Positions 27,928 to 36,344 of a stretch of DNA of 64,000 bases are shown one piece after another. A model generated the notes under the pieces. That model was not told the origin of the DNA. It made no database searches and was given only the letters and a program-made list of their open reading frames with translations. A program made the translations under genes and the position numbers. Every line of letters begins with the position of its first letter. Positions within the stretch are counted from its first letter, which is position 1. Source of the DNA: Rhodococcus opacus B4 (GTDB taxonomy: Bacteria > Actinomycetota > Actinomycetes > Mycobacteriales > Mycobacteriaceae); NCBI RefSeq assembly GCF_000010805.1, contig NC_012522.1, forward strand, positions 992,001 to 1,056,000, in the 5' to 3' direction.

Positions 27928-28912
27928 TCGCGTCGATCACCGCACGCCCGGCGTCCGGGTTCCCGACCGCAATCCGCACGTCACCACTGGGATACGTGCG
28001 CGCGTGGATGCCGGCACGGGCGAGTGTGTCACCGACTCCCGCCCCGGGGAGGTACAGGAAGTTGGCGTGACTGCGCGGGACCGGCATTCCCGCCGCCCTC
28101 AACGTGCGCCACAGTTTCTCGCGTTCGGCGACGATCGCGGACACCCGGGTGCAGAGTTCGCGTTCGGCGGAATACGACGCCGTGACCGCGGGAACGGCGG
28201 CGCTCCCCATCCCGAACGGGAGTTTCAGCGCGCGAATCCTCCGGGCCAGAGCCGCAGCCGCGAAGCCGTACCCGATTCGCAATCCGGCGAGTCCGTAGGC
28301 CTTGGAGAACGTACGCAGGAACACGACGTTCGGATGTTCGGCGACGATGCGGTGCGCGTCCAGGACCAGTCGGTTCTCGACGAACTCCACGTACGCCTCG
28401 TCGAGAACGACGACCACCCGCTCCGGCACCCGGCGGAGGAAGTCCGCCAGTTCGGCGGCGGCAACGAGGGTCCCGGTGGGGTTGTGCGGGCGGCACACGA
28501 CGACGAGCCGGGTGCGGTCGTCGATCACGGCCGCCATCGCGGTCAGATCCTGCCCGCCGTCCGGGAGGATCGGCACCGGCACCGCGTCGAGGGCCGCGAT
28601 CCGCGCGAGGATCGGGTACCCGTCGAATGTCGGGGCGGTGAACACGATCCGCTCCCCCGGCCCGGCGACGGCGTGCATGATCTGCAGGGCGACGCCGGTG
28701 GCGCCTGCCCCGACCACCACCTGATCGGGTTCGAGTCCTCCGTGATCCGCGATGATCTCGATCAGCCGGTCGGGCAGAAACTCCGGATACCGGTGCGCCT
28801 GTCGCATGACACCGTCGAGCGCGGTGAGCACGGAGGGCAGCGGCGCGAAGGGGTTCTCGCTCAGCGCGAGATCGAATCGCACGCCGGGTCGCGCGATGGT
28901 CGGCGCCGTCAT
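27863..28912 (-). CDS. HisC-like PLP-dependent aminotransferase
   Basis: A 349-residue fold-type I aminotransferase resembling histidinol-phosphate aminotransferase: LALSENPFAPLPSV near the start, VVVCRPHNPTGTLV, VVLDEAYVEFVENR, and the PLP lysine in FLRTFSKAYGLAGLRIGYG. True HisC is expected in the his operon, so this is a paralogue of other substrate range. It begins 1 bp after the KAS III-like stop, as last gene of the operon from 32309. Its 3' end runs 65 bp into the convergent chelatase gene. Confidence 0.87.
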   Translation of the reverse strand: MTAPTIARPGVRFDLALSENPFAPLPSVLTALDGVMRQAHRYPEFLPDRLIEIIADHGGLEPDQVVVGAGATGVALQIMHAVAGPGERIVFTAPTFDGYPILARIAALDAVPVPILPDGGQDLTAMAAVIDDRTRLVVVCRPHNPTGTLVAAAELADFLRRVPERVVVVLDEAYVEFVENRLVLDAHRIVAEHPNVVFLRTFSKAYGLAGLRIGYGFAAAALARRIRALKLPFGMGSAAVPAVTASYSAERELCTRVSAIVAEREKLWRTLRAAGMPVPRSHANFLYLPGAGVGDTLARAGIHARTYPSGDVRIAVGNPDAGRAVIDAIRPTVRGSAAVPRASASSGRA

Positions 28913-28913
28913 C

Positions 28914-29936
28914 TCACACCCCCGCCGGGGCGGCGCCCCACCGGATCGCCCCGGCCCCGGCGAAGTCGCCCGCGTGCGCGAAGGCCGACATCATCACCAG
29001 CGAACCGTTCGGGATCCGGCCCGCCCGGTTCTCGATGTCCAGGGTGACGGGAATCGCGGCGCCGAACAGGTTCCCGCATTCCTCGAACGTATCGGGGTGT
29101 CGTTCCGCCGGAAGCTCGAGTGCGTCCCGCCAATTGCGCAGGAACAGCCGGTTGGGCTGGTTGGTGACCAGGGTGTCGATCTCGTCCGGGGTGATGCCGA
29201 CCTGCTTGCACACCGCGAGCGCCACCTCGGGGACGAGCCGGTTCCCGCGGGCGAAGACCTTCGCGATCTTCGATTCGGTGAACCCGATGTGCAATTGGCC
29301 GCTTCCCGCCTCCCAGTACTTGCGCGGCGGATCGACGGCGGCCGTCGTGTCCCCGGCGAACTCGGGGTAGGTCCGGCATTCGAGCCCGAGCACCGGCGCG
29401 ACCTCCGATTTCACGAGCAGGCACGCGCCCGCGCCGTCCCCCGGCACCGCCGACTGTGCCAGCACGCGCACGTCCGGCTGCGTGAAGATCTGGCCCGCAC
29501 TGTTCTGCACCGCCACGATCAGGGCGGTCGACGCATCGCTGGTCTGCATGATCTGACGCGCCAGCTTGATCATGTAGACGAACGACGCGCAGCCGCCGTT
29601 GTGCAGGTCCACCACCCACTCCGGGGTGATCCCCATTCGGCGCGCGAGTTCTCCGCCGGTGCCGAGGACCGGGACATCGGGCAACTGGGTGTGGGTGATG
29701 AGGATGTCCACGTTGGAGACGAGTTCGGAGCCGTTCCGTTCGATCAGCGGGGCGACCGCGCGTTCGGCCATGTCGACGGCGTTCTCGTCGCTCGCGATGT
29801 GGTGGCGGAATTTGGGCGCCCGGAACATGATGTTCTCGGCGAGCCGGTCGGAGGCAGCGAATTGGGCGAAGTAGTCTGCTCCCACCCGGTTCTCGGGCAG
29901 GTAGCCGGCGATGTCGATCAGGCTGACGGTGTCCAT
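28914..29936 (-). CDS. KAS III (FabH)-like enzyme lacking the catalytic histidine
   Basis: A 340-residue thiolase-fold enzyme. Cys116 in LHNGGCASFVY is the acyl-accepting nucleophile. Asn289 in CGNLFGAAIP matches the FabH asparagine. At the position of the FabH histidine (HQxN, 30 residues before that asparagine) the sequence reads NQPN, so residue 259 is Asn. KAS III enzymes need this His for decarboxylative condensation; family members without it often do acyl transfer or non-decarboxylative coupling. It lies 3 bp after the SRPBCC gene. Product unknown. Confidence 0.88.
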   Translation of the reverse strand: MDTVSLIDIAGYLPENRVGADYFAQFAASDRLAENIMFRAPKFRHHIASDENAVDMAERAVAPLIERNGSELVSNVDILITHTQLPDVPVLGTGGELARRMGITPEWVVDLHNGGCASFVYMIKLARQIMQTSDASTALIVAVQNSAGQIFTQPDVRVLAQSAVPGDGAGACLLVKSEVAPVLGLECRTYPEFAGDTTAAVDPPRKYWEAGSGQLHIGFTESKIAKVFARGNRLVPEVALAVCKQVGITPDEIDTLVTNQPNRLFLRNWRDALELPAERHPDTFEECGNLFGAAIPVTLDIENRAGRIPNGSLVMMSAFAHAGDFAGAGAIRWGAAPAGV

Positions 29937-29939
29937 GTC

Positions 29940-30497
29940 TCACTCACTCATCCAGGTCGGGGTCACGGGCAGGCCGTTCGCCCATCGGTATTCGCAGATC
30001 GCCTTGAGATTGCTCATCTCGAGCTGGTGTCCGGCGGCGAACATCTCCCAGAAGTCACCCACCCACGGAACCCGGTCCGCGGGAGCGCTCTCGGGGTACG
30101 GATTCTGGTCGTAGAAGGGGTGGTGACAGTTGGTCCACAGCACGACGGATCCGTCGACGTCCAGGACCGTGCGCGCGTCCACCACCCGCATCAGGTACAC
30201 CATCCACAGGTGTTTTCCCTGGTCCCAGGCGCAGTGGTAATCGACGGTCCTCGCGGCGGGATGTGCCACGGTGCGCGTGTAGATTTCGGTCGTGTCGCCG
30301 AGGCGGTCGTACGCGAGCCACAACCCGGGTTCTCCGGCCGGGGTGAATCCCCGCAAGCTGTACGTCCATTCCTCGAGGCTCCGGGTGTGCGCGAGGTAGC
30401 GGAACACCTCGTCCGGCGGACAGTCGATGTAGTCCTGGACGGTGCAGTACTTTCCGAACACCTGGTCGTGCGGGTACACCGACCTCAGCATGTCCAT
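29940..30497 (-). CDS. SRPBCC (START/Bet v1-like) protein, probably N-terminally severed
   Basis: A 185-residue protein of the SRPBCC fold: DYIDCPPDEVFRYLAHTRSLEEW at the N-terminus and WTNCHHPFYDQNPYP later. The fold binds hydrophobic ligands and includes aromatases/cyclases and hydroxylase components. The first ATG in the conserved part is 30497, but it has no ribosome site. The same frame is open upstream for 11 codons to a TAG at 30533-30531, and beyond that for 22 codons to an ATG at 30599 with a strong ribosome site. The intact ancestor probably started there. Confidence 0.75.
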   Translation of the reverse strand: MDMLRSVYPHDQVFGKYCTVQDYIDCPPDEVFRYLAHTRSLEEWTYSLRGFTPAGEPGLWLAYDRLGDTTEIYTRTVAHPAARTVDYHCAWDQGKHLWMVYLMRVVDARTVLDVDGSVVLWTNCHHPFYDQNPYPESAPADRVPWVGDFWEMFAAGHQLEMSNLKAICEYRWANGLPVTPTWMSE

Positions 30498-30530
30498 GAT
30501 GATCGGTGTCGTCGCGTGGCGGTCGGAGGT

Positions 30531-30599
30531 CTAGATGCGGACGAGGCCGGGCAGGTCGGCGGGAAGGTCGGGCAGCGGTGCGATCTCGTGGGCGGTCAT
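30531..30599 (-). pseudogene. 22-codon ORF, likely detached start of the SRPBCC gene
   Basis: It begins MTAHEIAPLPDLPADLPGLV and stops at a TAG. The ATG overlaps the TPP-enzyme stop as ATGA and follows AGAAGGAG with a good spacer, so it should be translated. It is in frame with the SRPBCC coding region 33 bp further on. The simplest reading is one gene interrupted by an amber codon at position 23. The alternative is a true leader-like mini-ORF that couples translation. Confidence 0.6.
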
Positions 30600-32309
30600 C
30601 GGCGTGCTCCTTCTCGGGTTTCGGTTTTCTGGGCGGCGCCTCGTGCGGGCAGGAACGGCAGGAACGGCGGTAGTTCGTCTGCGTCGCAGACGACTTCGAT
30701 GACGGCGGGGCCCGTCGACGCCGCCGTGGACCGCAGGGCGTGGGCCAGGTCGGCGGTCGTGTCGACCGTGTGGCATGGCAGCCCGGGGAGCAGTGCGCCG
30801 ACTCCGGCCGCGATGCGGGCGGGACGAAACCGGCTGTAGGTGTAGGCGCCCTCGAAGTACACCTGTTCGCGCGTGAGGCACATCGCGTGGGCGTTGTTGT
30901 TGAACACGACGAACGTGACCGGTACGGCGTATTCGACGGCCGTGTGGATTTCGAGTCCGTGCGCGTAGAACGCGCCGTCGCCGGCGATCACGAACGTGCG
31001 GCGACCCCGCGAGAACGCGGACCCGATCGCGGCGCCGAACGTGTAGCCCATCCCGCCCATTCCCAGCGCCACGACGAACCGGCCTCCGGTCGAGACCGGA
31101 AGGTGGTGCACCACAGCGGCGCCCGTGTTCCCGGCGTCCGCGAACACGTCGGCGCCGTCGGGCATCGCCGCGGCGAGCGCCGTCACCGCGTCCGTGTAGC
31201 GCATGCCCGACGTGTCGGGGCGAGGTACGTCGATCAGAGTCGGATCGCCGGGCACGAGGGGTACCGGTGACGCCGGCGGTCCGATCTCCGTGACGAGCCG
31301 GCGCAGCGTCGCCCGCAGATCCCGGGTCGGCACGTGCCGCGCCTGCACATACGGCGTCGCCGACCCGACGCTGTACACGAGCGTCTTCTCCAGCGCGGCG
31401 TCGAGGCCTCCCCGTGCCATCACCGGCAGTCGGGTGCCGACGAGCAGGCAGAGATCGCAATCCCGCAGTGCGTCGATCACATCCGGGTTCCCCATTGCGC
31501 CGGTGATCCCGAGGCGTCCCGGGGCCGCCGGGTCGAGCACGTCCTTCGCGTCGGGCGTGACGGCGATCCGGGCCCCGAGCACGTGCGCGAGTTCGGCGAG
31601 TTCCCCTCGCGCGCCCGCCCGCGCGACCTCGTCGCCGGCGATGACGGTGATACGGCCGTAGTCGTCGCGCAGGGGCCTCGGCGAGCCGCGCCACGTCCGT
31701 GGAAGCAGCGTGCGGCGCGGCCGGGTCCGTTCGGTGCGGTTCCGGGAACTCGCCGATCGCCTGCTGAATGTCCTTCGGCAGCAGCAGTACCGCCGGTCCG
31801 CCGCGACGGGCCGCGGCAAGCGCCTCGGCCAGTCGGCGGTCGAGGTCGAGCGGCGATTCGACGCGCGCGCAGTACAGCGACACCTCGCCGAACAACCGGG
31901 ACGCATCGATCGACCCCGCCAGCCCACTCGTGTCCTGGAACGCGCCCGCCCCTTCGAGCGACGTCGGCGGTTGCCCGATCAACGCCAGCAGCGGCACGCG
32001 GGACGCGAATGCCTCACCGAGCCCGGCAATCACATTGAGTGCGCCGCCGCCCGACGTCGCGGCGACCACACCTGTCCGGTTCGCGGTTCTGGCGTATCCG
32101 TCGGCCATGGTCGTCGCCGAGAACTCGTGTTTGGCGACGACACCTTCGACGTCCGGGGAGCGGTGCAGCGCGTCGTAGAGGTCCTCGATGTTCGCGCCTC
32201 CCACCCCGAAAACGTGCTCGACCCCCTCCGCGGCCAGTACCGCGACGATGTAGTCGGCGACACGCATGCTCCGACCGGTTTTCCGCGGCTCGTGATGTGT
32301 GAGATTCAT
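30596..32309 (-). pseudogene. thiamine-pyrophosphate-dependent enzyme (acetolactate synthase-like), frameshifted
   Basis: The N-terminal part lies in one frame (MRVADYIVAVLAAEGVEHVF, catalytic Glu in VAKHEFSATTMADGYAR, region LIGQPPTSLEGAGAFQ). The central and C-terminal parts lie in another (TPP motif IAGDGAFYAHGLEIH followed by NNNAHAMC). The switch is at a run of four C on the coding strand (31675-31672): removing one C would join LAEA directly to LRDDYGRITV. The joined protein would be about 570 residues, normal for the family. So this is either a real frameshift or a base-call error. It is the first gene of the accessory operon. Substrate unknown; start could also be the ATG at 32267. 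Confidence 0.82.
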
Positions 32310-32496
32310 CGGCAGACCCCCGTGTCGTGGATCGGACGGGGCGACCTGGAATCACCCACTGGAAATACACACGAACCACGTACCGGCCGGGTTCACCGGT
32401 GGCAGAACATTTTTCCACGGAACGGACGTGGCGAGAGAGACACGGCGGCCGAGCGTGCGGGGAGTACGGAAACCGGGCCGACTCCCTGCGACCTGT

Positions 32497-33255
32497 TCAC
32501 AACGCCGTGCTCAGCAATACCTGATAGTCGTCCTCGGATCGCACGTCGATACTCGCGATCGCGTCGACGGGCAGGCTGGTGGTGGCCGTGGGCCGCACCG
32601 TCTGCCCGGCTTCCCCGGTCCAGGTGGCCACGGTGGTGGCCACTCCGGAGCGATCGGTCACGGTCAGCGCGTACCCCTCGGTGGCGGCCCCGTAGCGCCC
32701 GTCGCCGGGCCACGTGTCCTCGTAGGAGCACTCGACGAAGATCACCGTGCCGAAGGACGTCGACACGACGGACGCGCTCGCGGTGATCGTCGTCGGAACC
32801 ACGGGTGCGAACACGGCCTCGGTGGTGTTCGCCCGGTCCGGGGCGGGCAGGGCCGTGACGGGAGCGGCCGGCGTCCGATCCTGGGTCGCCAGGACGCCGA
32901 CGGGGACGGCCACCGCGATCACGGCGGCCGCCGCTGCGAGGGCCGTCGCCGCGCGCCGGTGCCGTCGGCGCTGCTGCACCGCGCCCACCAGCCCGGTCAG
33001 CACCCGTGGTGCGGGCGTCTCCTCGTCCACAGGCGCACCGTTCCCGGACAGCGTGCCGAACGCCTCTTCCGGTGTGATCAGGGCCAGCAGACCGGGCATG
33101 CCCGCCAATTCGGACACTGCCTGCGAGCATTGTGCGCAGTGGGTGAGGTGGGCCTCGTACTCGCGCCGATCGGCGCCGGACATCGCACCGAGCACGTAGG
33201 CGGCGTCCCAGCGGACGTAGGGATCCTCGTGCGACTCGAAGTCGTCGAGCGTCAT
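32497..33255 (-). CDS. rslA: anti-sigma factor RslA-like (zinc-finger, one membrane helix)
   Basis: A 252-residue membrane-bound anti-sigma factor. The N-terminal cytosolic domain has the zinc motif in YEAHLTHCAQC (H-x3-C-x2-C), with WDAAYVLGAMSGADRREYE before it. One membrane helix lies near residues 103-122 and an extracytoplasmic domain follows. It overlaps the sigma factor gene by 4 bp. Mycobacterial RslA releases SigL when its zinc cysteines are oxidised; sequence similarity supports the same here. The 187 bp between this gene and 32309 contain only the divergent upstream region of the TPP operon. Confidence 0.88.
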   Translation of the reverse strand: MTLDDFESHEDPYVRWDAAYVLGAMSGADRREYEAHLTHCAQCSQAVSELAGMPGLLALITPEEAFGTLSGNGAPVDEETPAPRVLTGLVGAVQQRRRHRRAATALAAAAAVIAVAVPVGVLATQDRTPAAPVTALPAPDRANTTEAVFAPVVPTTITASASVVSTSFGTVIFVECSYEDTWPGDGRYGAATEGYALTVTDRSGVATTVATWTGEAGQTVRPTATTSLPVDAIASIDVRSEDDYQVLLSTAL

Positions 33256-33758
33256 CGGGTCACCCCCATTTCCTGCAGAGCCAATCGAAGGGCCCGCAAT
33301 CCGTAATGCATGCGGGATTTCACCGTTCCCTCCGGAATGCCGAGTTCGTCGGCGATCTGGTGGGTCGACATCCCCCGGTAGTAGCCGAGCACGAGAACCG
33401 CACGATGGTCTGTGCTGAGCCGGGCCAGCGCATCCCCCATCATCCAGGCGTCGAGCGCGCCGTCCGAACCGTCCGGGGCCGCCCGTTCGGGTGTCGAACT
33501 CATCCCGACCTCACGCTGGGACCGGGCACTGCGGTGCTCGTCGAACACCAGGTTCCTGGCGACCGTGAACAACCACGCCCGAGCCGAAGACTCCGACTGG
33601 TCGAGCACGTTCGGATGCTTCCAGGCGCGCAGCAGCACCTCCTGCACGATGTCCTCGGCGCGGGCGCGGTCGCCGGTCAGCCGGAGGGCATACCGCCAGA
33701 CTGCGGGGGCATGTTCCTCGTACAGGGCGTGCATGAGCTCCGTCTGGGCATCCGGCAT
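33252..33758 (-). CDS. sigL: ECF sigma factor, SigL-like
   Basis: A 168-residue RNA polymerase sigma factor with region 2 (YALRLTGDRARAEDIVQEVLLRAW) and region 4 (GYYRGMSTHQIADELGIPEGTVKSR), ending in LALQEMGVTR as in SigL. It is cotranscribed with its anti-sigma gene through a 4-bp overlap. SigL in mycobacteria directs genes for cell-envelope lipids and redox-linked functions. Its own promoter is presumably in 33759-33879. Confidence 0.9.
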   Translation of the reverse strand: MPDAQTELMHALYEEHAPAVWRYALRLTGDRARAEDIVQEVLLRAWKHPNVLDQSESSARAWLFTVARNLVFDEHRSARSQREVGMSSTPERAAPDGSDGALDAWMMGDALARLSTDHRAVLVLGYYRGMSTHQIADELGIPEGTVKSRMHYGLRALRLALQEMGVTR

Positions 33759-33879
33759 CGGTCACCACCTCCCAGCAGTACACACGGTTCACCCGCGCCT
33801 CCGGTTCACCGCACCGCCGAGACGAAAGGAAACCCCAGGTTGAACCGGTCTCGGCGAGCGAAAACCCTTGGCCCGTACC

Positions 33880-34275
33880 TCAGGAGATGTTCAGTGCCAC
33901 GGCGGCGTGCACGAGCGCCTGGAACGCGGTCTCGTCTACCGTGTCGCCCTCGTGGAAGTCGATGGCGCGCCGGGTGTTGCCGTCGAGACCGGAGTTGAAC
34001 AGACCTGCCGGGTCGTCCAGCGAAGCGCCCTTCGCGAATGTCACCTTCACGGCGTTCTTGTACGTCTCACCGGTGCAGATCATTCCGGCGTGCGACCACA
34101 CCGGGACCCCTCGCCACTTCCACTCCTCGACCACGTCGGGGTCGGCCTCCGTGACCAGCGCCCGGATCCGGGCAAGCATCTCGCCCCGCCAGTCCCCCAG
34201 CTCGTCGATGCGCGCATCGATCAGCTGCGAGGGAGAGTCTCCTCGTGCGTCCGAGCCGTTCGTCCGCTTCGCCAT
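33880..34275 (-). CDS. DUF1801 protein
   Basis: A 131-residue protein of the DUF1801 (YdhG-like) family, with DWRGEMLARIRALVTEADP and the core VEEWKWRGVPVWSHAGMICTGE. Function in the family is undetermined; the fold is alpha/beta and small. It stands alone between sigL and the divergent universal stress gene. The 168 bp upstream (34276-34443) hold the divergent promoters, and I see no clear motif in them. Confidence 0.82.
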   Translation of the reverse strand: MAKRTNGSDARGDSPSQLIDARIDELGDWRGEMLARIRALVTEADPDVVEEWKWRGVPVWSHAGMICTGETYKNAVKVTFAKGASLDDPAGLFNSGLDGNTRRAIDFHEGDTVDETAFQALVHAAVALNIS

Positions 34276-34443
34276 ATGACCAGTCGCCCCCTCGGTTCGT
34301 CCTCACCGTCCGGTCCCTCGAGTATCCCCGCGGATCACGCCGATCACACCGAATACCGCGGGGGGATCCGCCGCCCGCCGATTTACCTCTGGCGCGCCGC
34401 CGCCGTCCTGGATCAAACTGGAATGGAGGTGAGGAGCACCCCC

Positions 34444-35310
34444 ATGAGCACAGCACGGATTCGACGCGGCATCGTGGCAGGCATCGACGGTTCGGACGGC
34501 GCGCTGGAGGCGGCAGCGTGGGCTGCGTCCGCCGCGCGGCGCTTCGAGGAGCCGCTGCGCCTCGTCCACGTGTTACCGAAACATCCGAACTCCGGGCGCG
34601 GCGACGGTCACCCGGACGGCGAGGAGGTCCTCGAGGCCGCCGAACGCGCCGTCCGGAACGGGCAGCGGGACCTGGAGGTGGAACGCAGTACCCATCCCGG
34701 CCCTCCCGCCCATGCGCTGGTGGAACTGTCCAAGACGGCCCGAATGCTGGTACTCGGCCCCGCGGCCACCAGTGAGATGAAATCCGTCGTCGCCGGTTCC
34801 GACGTCGTTCGGGTGTCGAATCGAGCCGAGTGCCCCGTCGTCGTCTGGCGCGGGATCCAGGGCCACGAGGTCAGCGAGAGCCGCCCCGTCGTGGTCGGTG
34901 TGGACGGAAGCGAACTGAGCGACATGGCCGTTGCCCATGCGTTCGAGTTCGCGGCGTTCTTCGGCGTTCCTCTCGTCGCGGTCCATACGTGGGCCGAGCA
35001 CTCCACCCTCGGTGCGTGGTATTCGGAGGAACGCCGCTTCACCGACTGGTCCGACCTGGTGCAGCACGAGGAGGCGTGGCTCGCCGAGAGTCTCGCCGGG
35101 TGGCGGGAGAAGTACCCCGACGTCGAGGTCACCCGCTGCCTCGAGCGCGGCGGGCCGATGAAGGTGCTCCTCGAATATTCCTTCGGTGCGCAACTGATCG
35201 CCGTCGGCAGTCACGGCAGAAATCCCTTCACCGCCTCGATCGTGGGTTCGACGAGTCAGAGCCTCATCCACCACGCCCGGTGCCCGGTTCTCATCTGCCG
35301 AAAAGGCTGA
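34444..35310 (+). CDS. universal stress protein, two tandem Usp domains
   Basis: A 288-residue protein with two UspA domains: the first starts RGIVAGIDGSDGALEAAAWA, the second PVVVGVDGSELSDMAVAHA. The second keeps the ATP-binding pattern G-x2-G-x9-G-S/T in GSHGRNPFTASIVGSTSQSL; the first has a degenerate version. In actinobacteria such proteins are induced by hypoxia or starvation. ATG at 34444 was chosen because GGAGGTGAGGAG lies just upstream; the long frame before it is non-coding. Confidence 0.9.
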   Translation: MSTARIRRGIVAGIDGSDGALEAAAWAASAARRFEEPLRLVHVLPKHPNSGRGDGHPDGEEVLEAAERAVRNGQRDLEVERSTHPGPPAHALVELSKTARMLVLGPAATSEMKSVVAGSDVVRVSNRAECPVVVWRGIQGHEVSESRPVVVGVDGSELSDMAVAHAFEFAAFFGVPLVAVHTWAEHSTLGAWYSEERRFTDWSDLVQHEEAWLAESLAGWREKYPDVEVTRCLERGGPMKVLLEYSFGAQLIAVGSHGRNPFTASIVGSTSQSLIHHARCPVLICRKG

Positions 35311-35330
35311 CCGCGAATTTCGATCAGCCT
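35304..35330 (+). terminator. hairpin overlapping the Usp stop codon
   Basis: AGGCTGA (containing the stop TGA) and TCAGCCT pair perfectly over a 13-nt loop. No U-run follows. It is a modest candidate terminator for the Usp gene. The following 35331-35527 are AT-richer than the surroundings and show no ORF or repeat I can support. Confidence 0.4.
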
Positions 35331-35527
35331 GATTCATAGTCGCCCGTCGCGCCACAATTCCACCGGCGACGAGCACACCGCTTTCGACTGTCCGGAAACC
35401 GCCCTGAACTGGCGCTTTACCGTGCGCCGCGCGCCCTGAATTTCACCTGGTCATCGGCAGCGGAAATGCAAGTGTTTCGATCACGCTCATTCGATTTCCT
35501 CCCGATTTCGGCACCGAATTTCGCCCT

Positions 35528-35540
35528 TATAGTTTCCGGC
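35528..35540 (+). promoter_or_regulatory. -10 element for a leaderless sulfotransferase mRNA
   Basis: TATAGT at 35528-35533 is followed by 7 nt and then the ATG at 35541. No Shine-Dalgarno sequence lies between. This fits transcription starting on the A of the start codon, giving a leaderless message, which is common in actinobacteria. It also supports the choice of this ATG over an in-frame one 75 bp upstream. Confidence 0.6.
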
Positions 35541-36344
35541 ATGTCGGAGCCACGCTCATATCTCGTCTGCGCGTCGCAGCGCAGTGGCAGCACACTGCTC
35601 GTCGAATCCCTTCGCGCCACGACCGTGGCAGGCAACCCGGAGGAGTTCTTCCAATACCTGCCGTCCACCAGCCGGTCACCGCAGCCACGGCAGTGGTTCG
35701 AGTCGGTCACCGACGAGACGGTGCTCTCCCTGCTCGCCCCGCTCGAACCGGGGACCGCCGACACCCGCACCGCGGAGCAGTGGCGCGATCAACTGCTCAA
35801 CGTCGGGCGCACCCCCAACGGCGTGTGGGGCGGCAAGCTGATGTGGAACCAGGTGCCGCTCGTCCTCGACCGCGCCGCCGGACTCCCGGACCGGTCCGGC
35901 GACGACCTGCGGTCCGCGCTGGGCGACATCCTGGGCCGCGATCTGGTCTTCATCCACGTCTTCCGGCGTGACGTCGTCGCGCAGGCGGTGTCGATGTGGC
36001 GGGCGGTGCAGACCCAGGTCTGGCGCGACGATGCCACCCCGCCCACCCCGCACGACGGCGCCGAATACCACGCGGACGGCATCGCGCACCTCGTCGGCAT
36101 CCTCCGCGATCAGGATGTGCAGTGGCGCAACTGGTTCGAGACGGAGGGACTCGACCACATCGACATCGGTTTCGACGATCTCGTCGCGGCCCCGCAGGCG
36201 ACGGCGGCGAAGGTGCTCGTCGAACTCGGGCTCGACGCCGATCTCGCGCCCCCGCCGCCACTGAAGCAGCAGAGCGACGGCCGCTCCAGGGAATGGGCCC
36301 TGCGCTACCGGTCCGAGGCCGCCGCGAACGGGCTTCCGCTGTGA
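35541..36344 (+). CDS. stf0: Stf0-type sulfotransferase (trehalose 2-sulfotransferase family)
   Basis: A 267-residue PAPS-dependent sulfotransferase. The 5'-phosphosulfate loop is SQRSGSTLLVESLRA (about 12-26), followed by the acceptor-site segment NPEEFFQYLP and GRTPNGVWGGKLMWNQ; a 3'-phosphate site is likely in VFRRDVVAQAVSMWRAVQT. These match mycobacterial Stf0, which makes trehalose-2-sulfate for sulfolipids. The stop overlaps the second cysD as GTGA, and that operon makes PAPS. So enzyme and donor supply are coupled. The acceptor sugar here is inferred, not shown. Confidence 0.92.
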   Translation: MSEPRSYLVCASQRSGSTLLVESLRATTVAGNPEEFFQYLPSTSRSPQPRQWFESVTDETVLSLLAPLEPGTADTRTAEQWRDQLLNVGRTPNGVWGGKLMWNQVPLVLDRAAGLPDRSGDDLRSALGDILGRDLVFIHVFRRDVVAQAVSMWRAVQTQVWRDDATPPTPHDGAEYHADGIAHLVGILRDQDVQWRNWFETEGLDHIDIGFDDLVAAPQATAAKVLVELGLDADLAPPPPLKQQSDGRSREWALRYRSEAAANGLPL

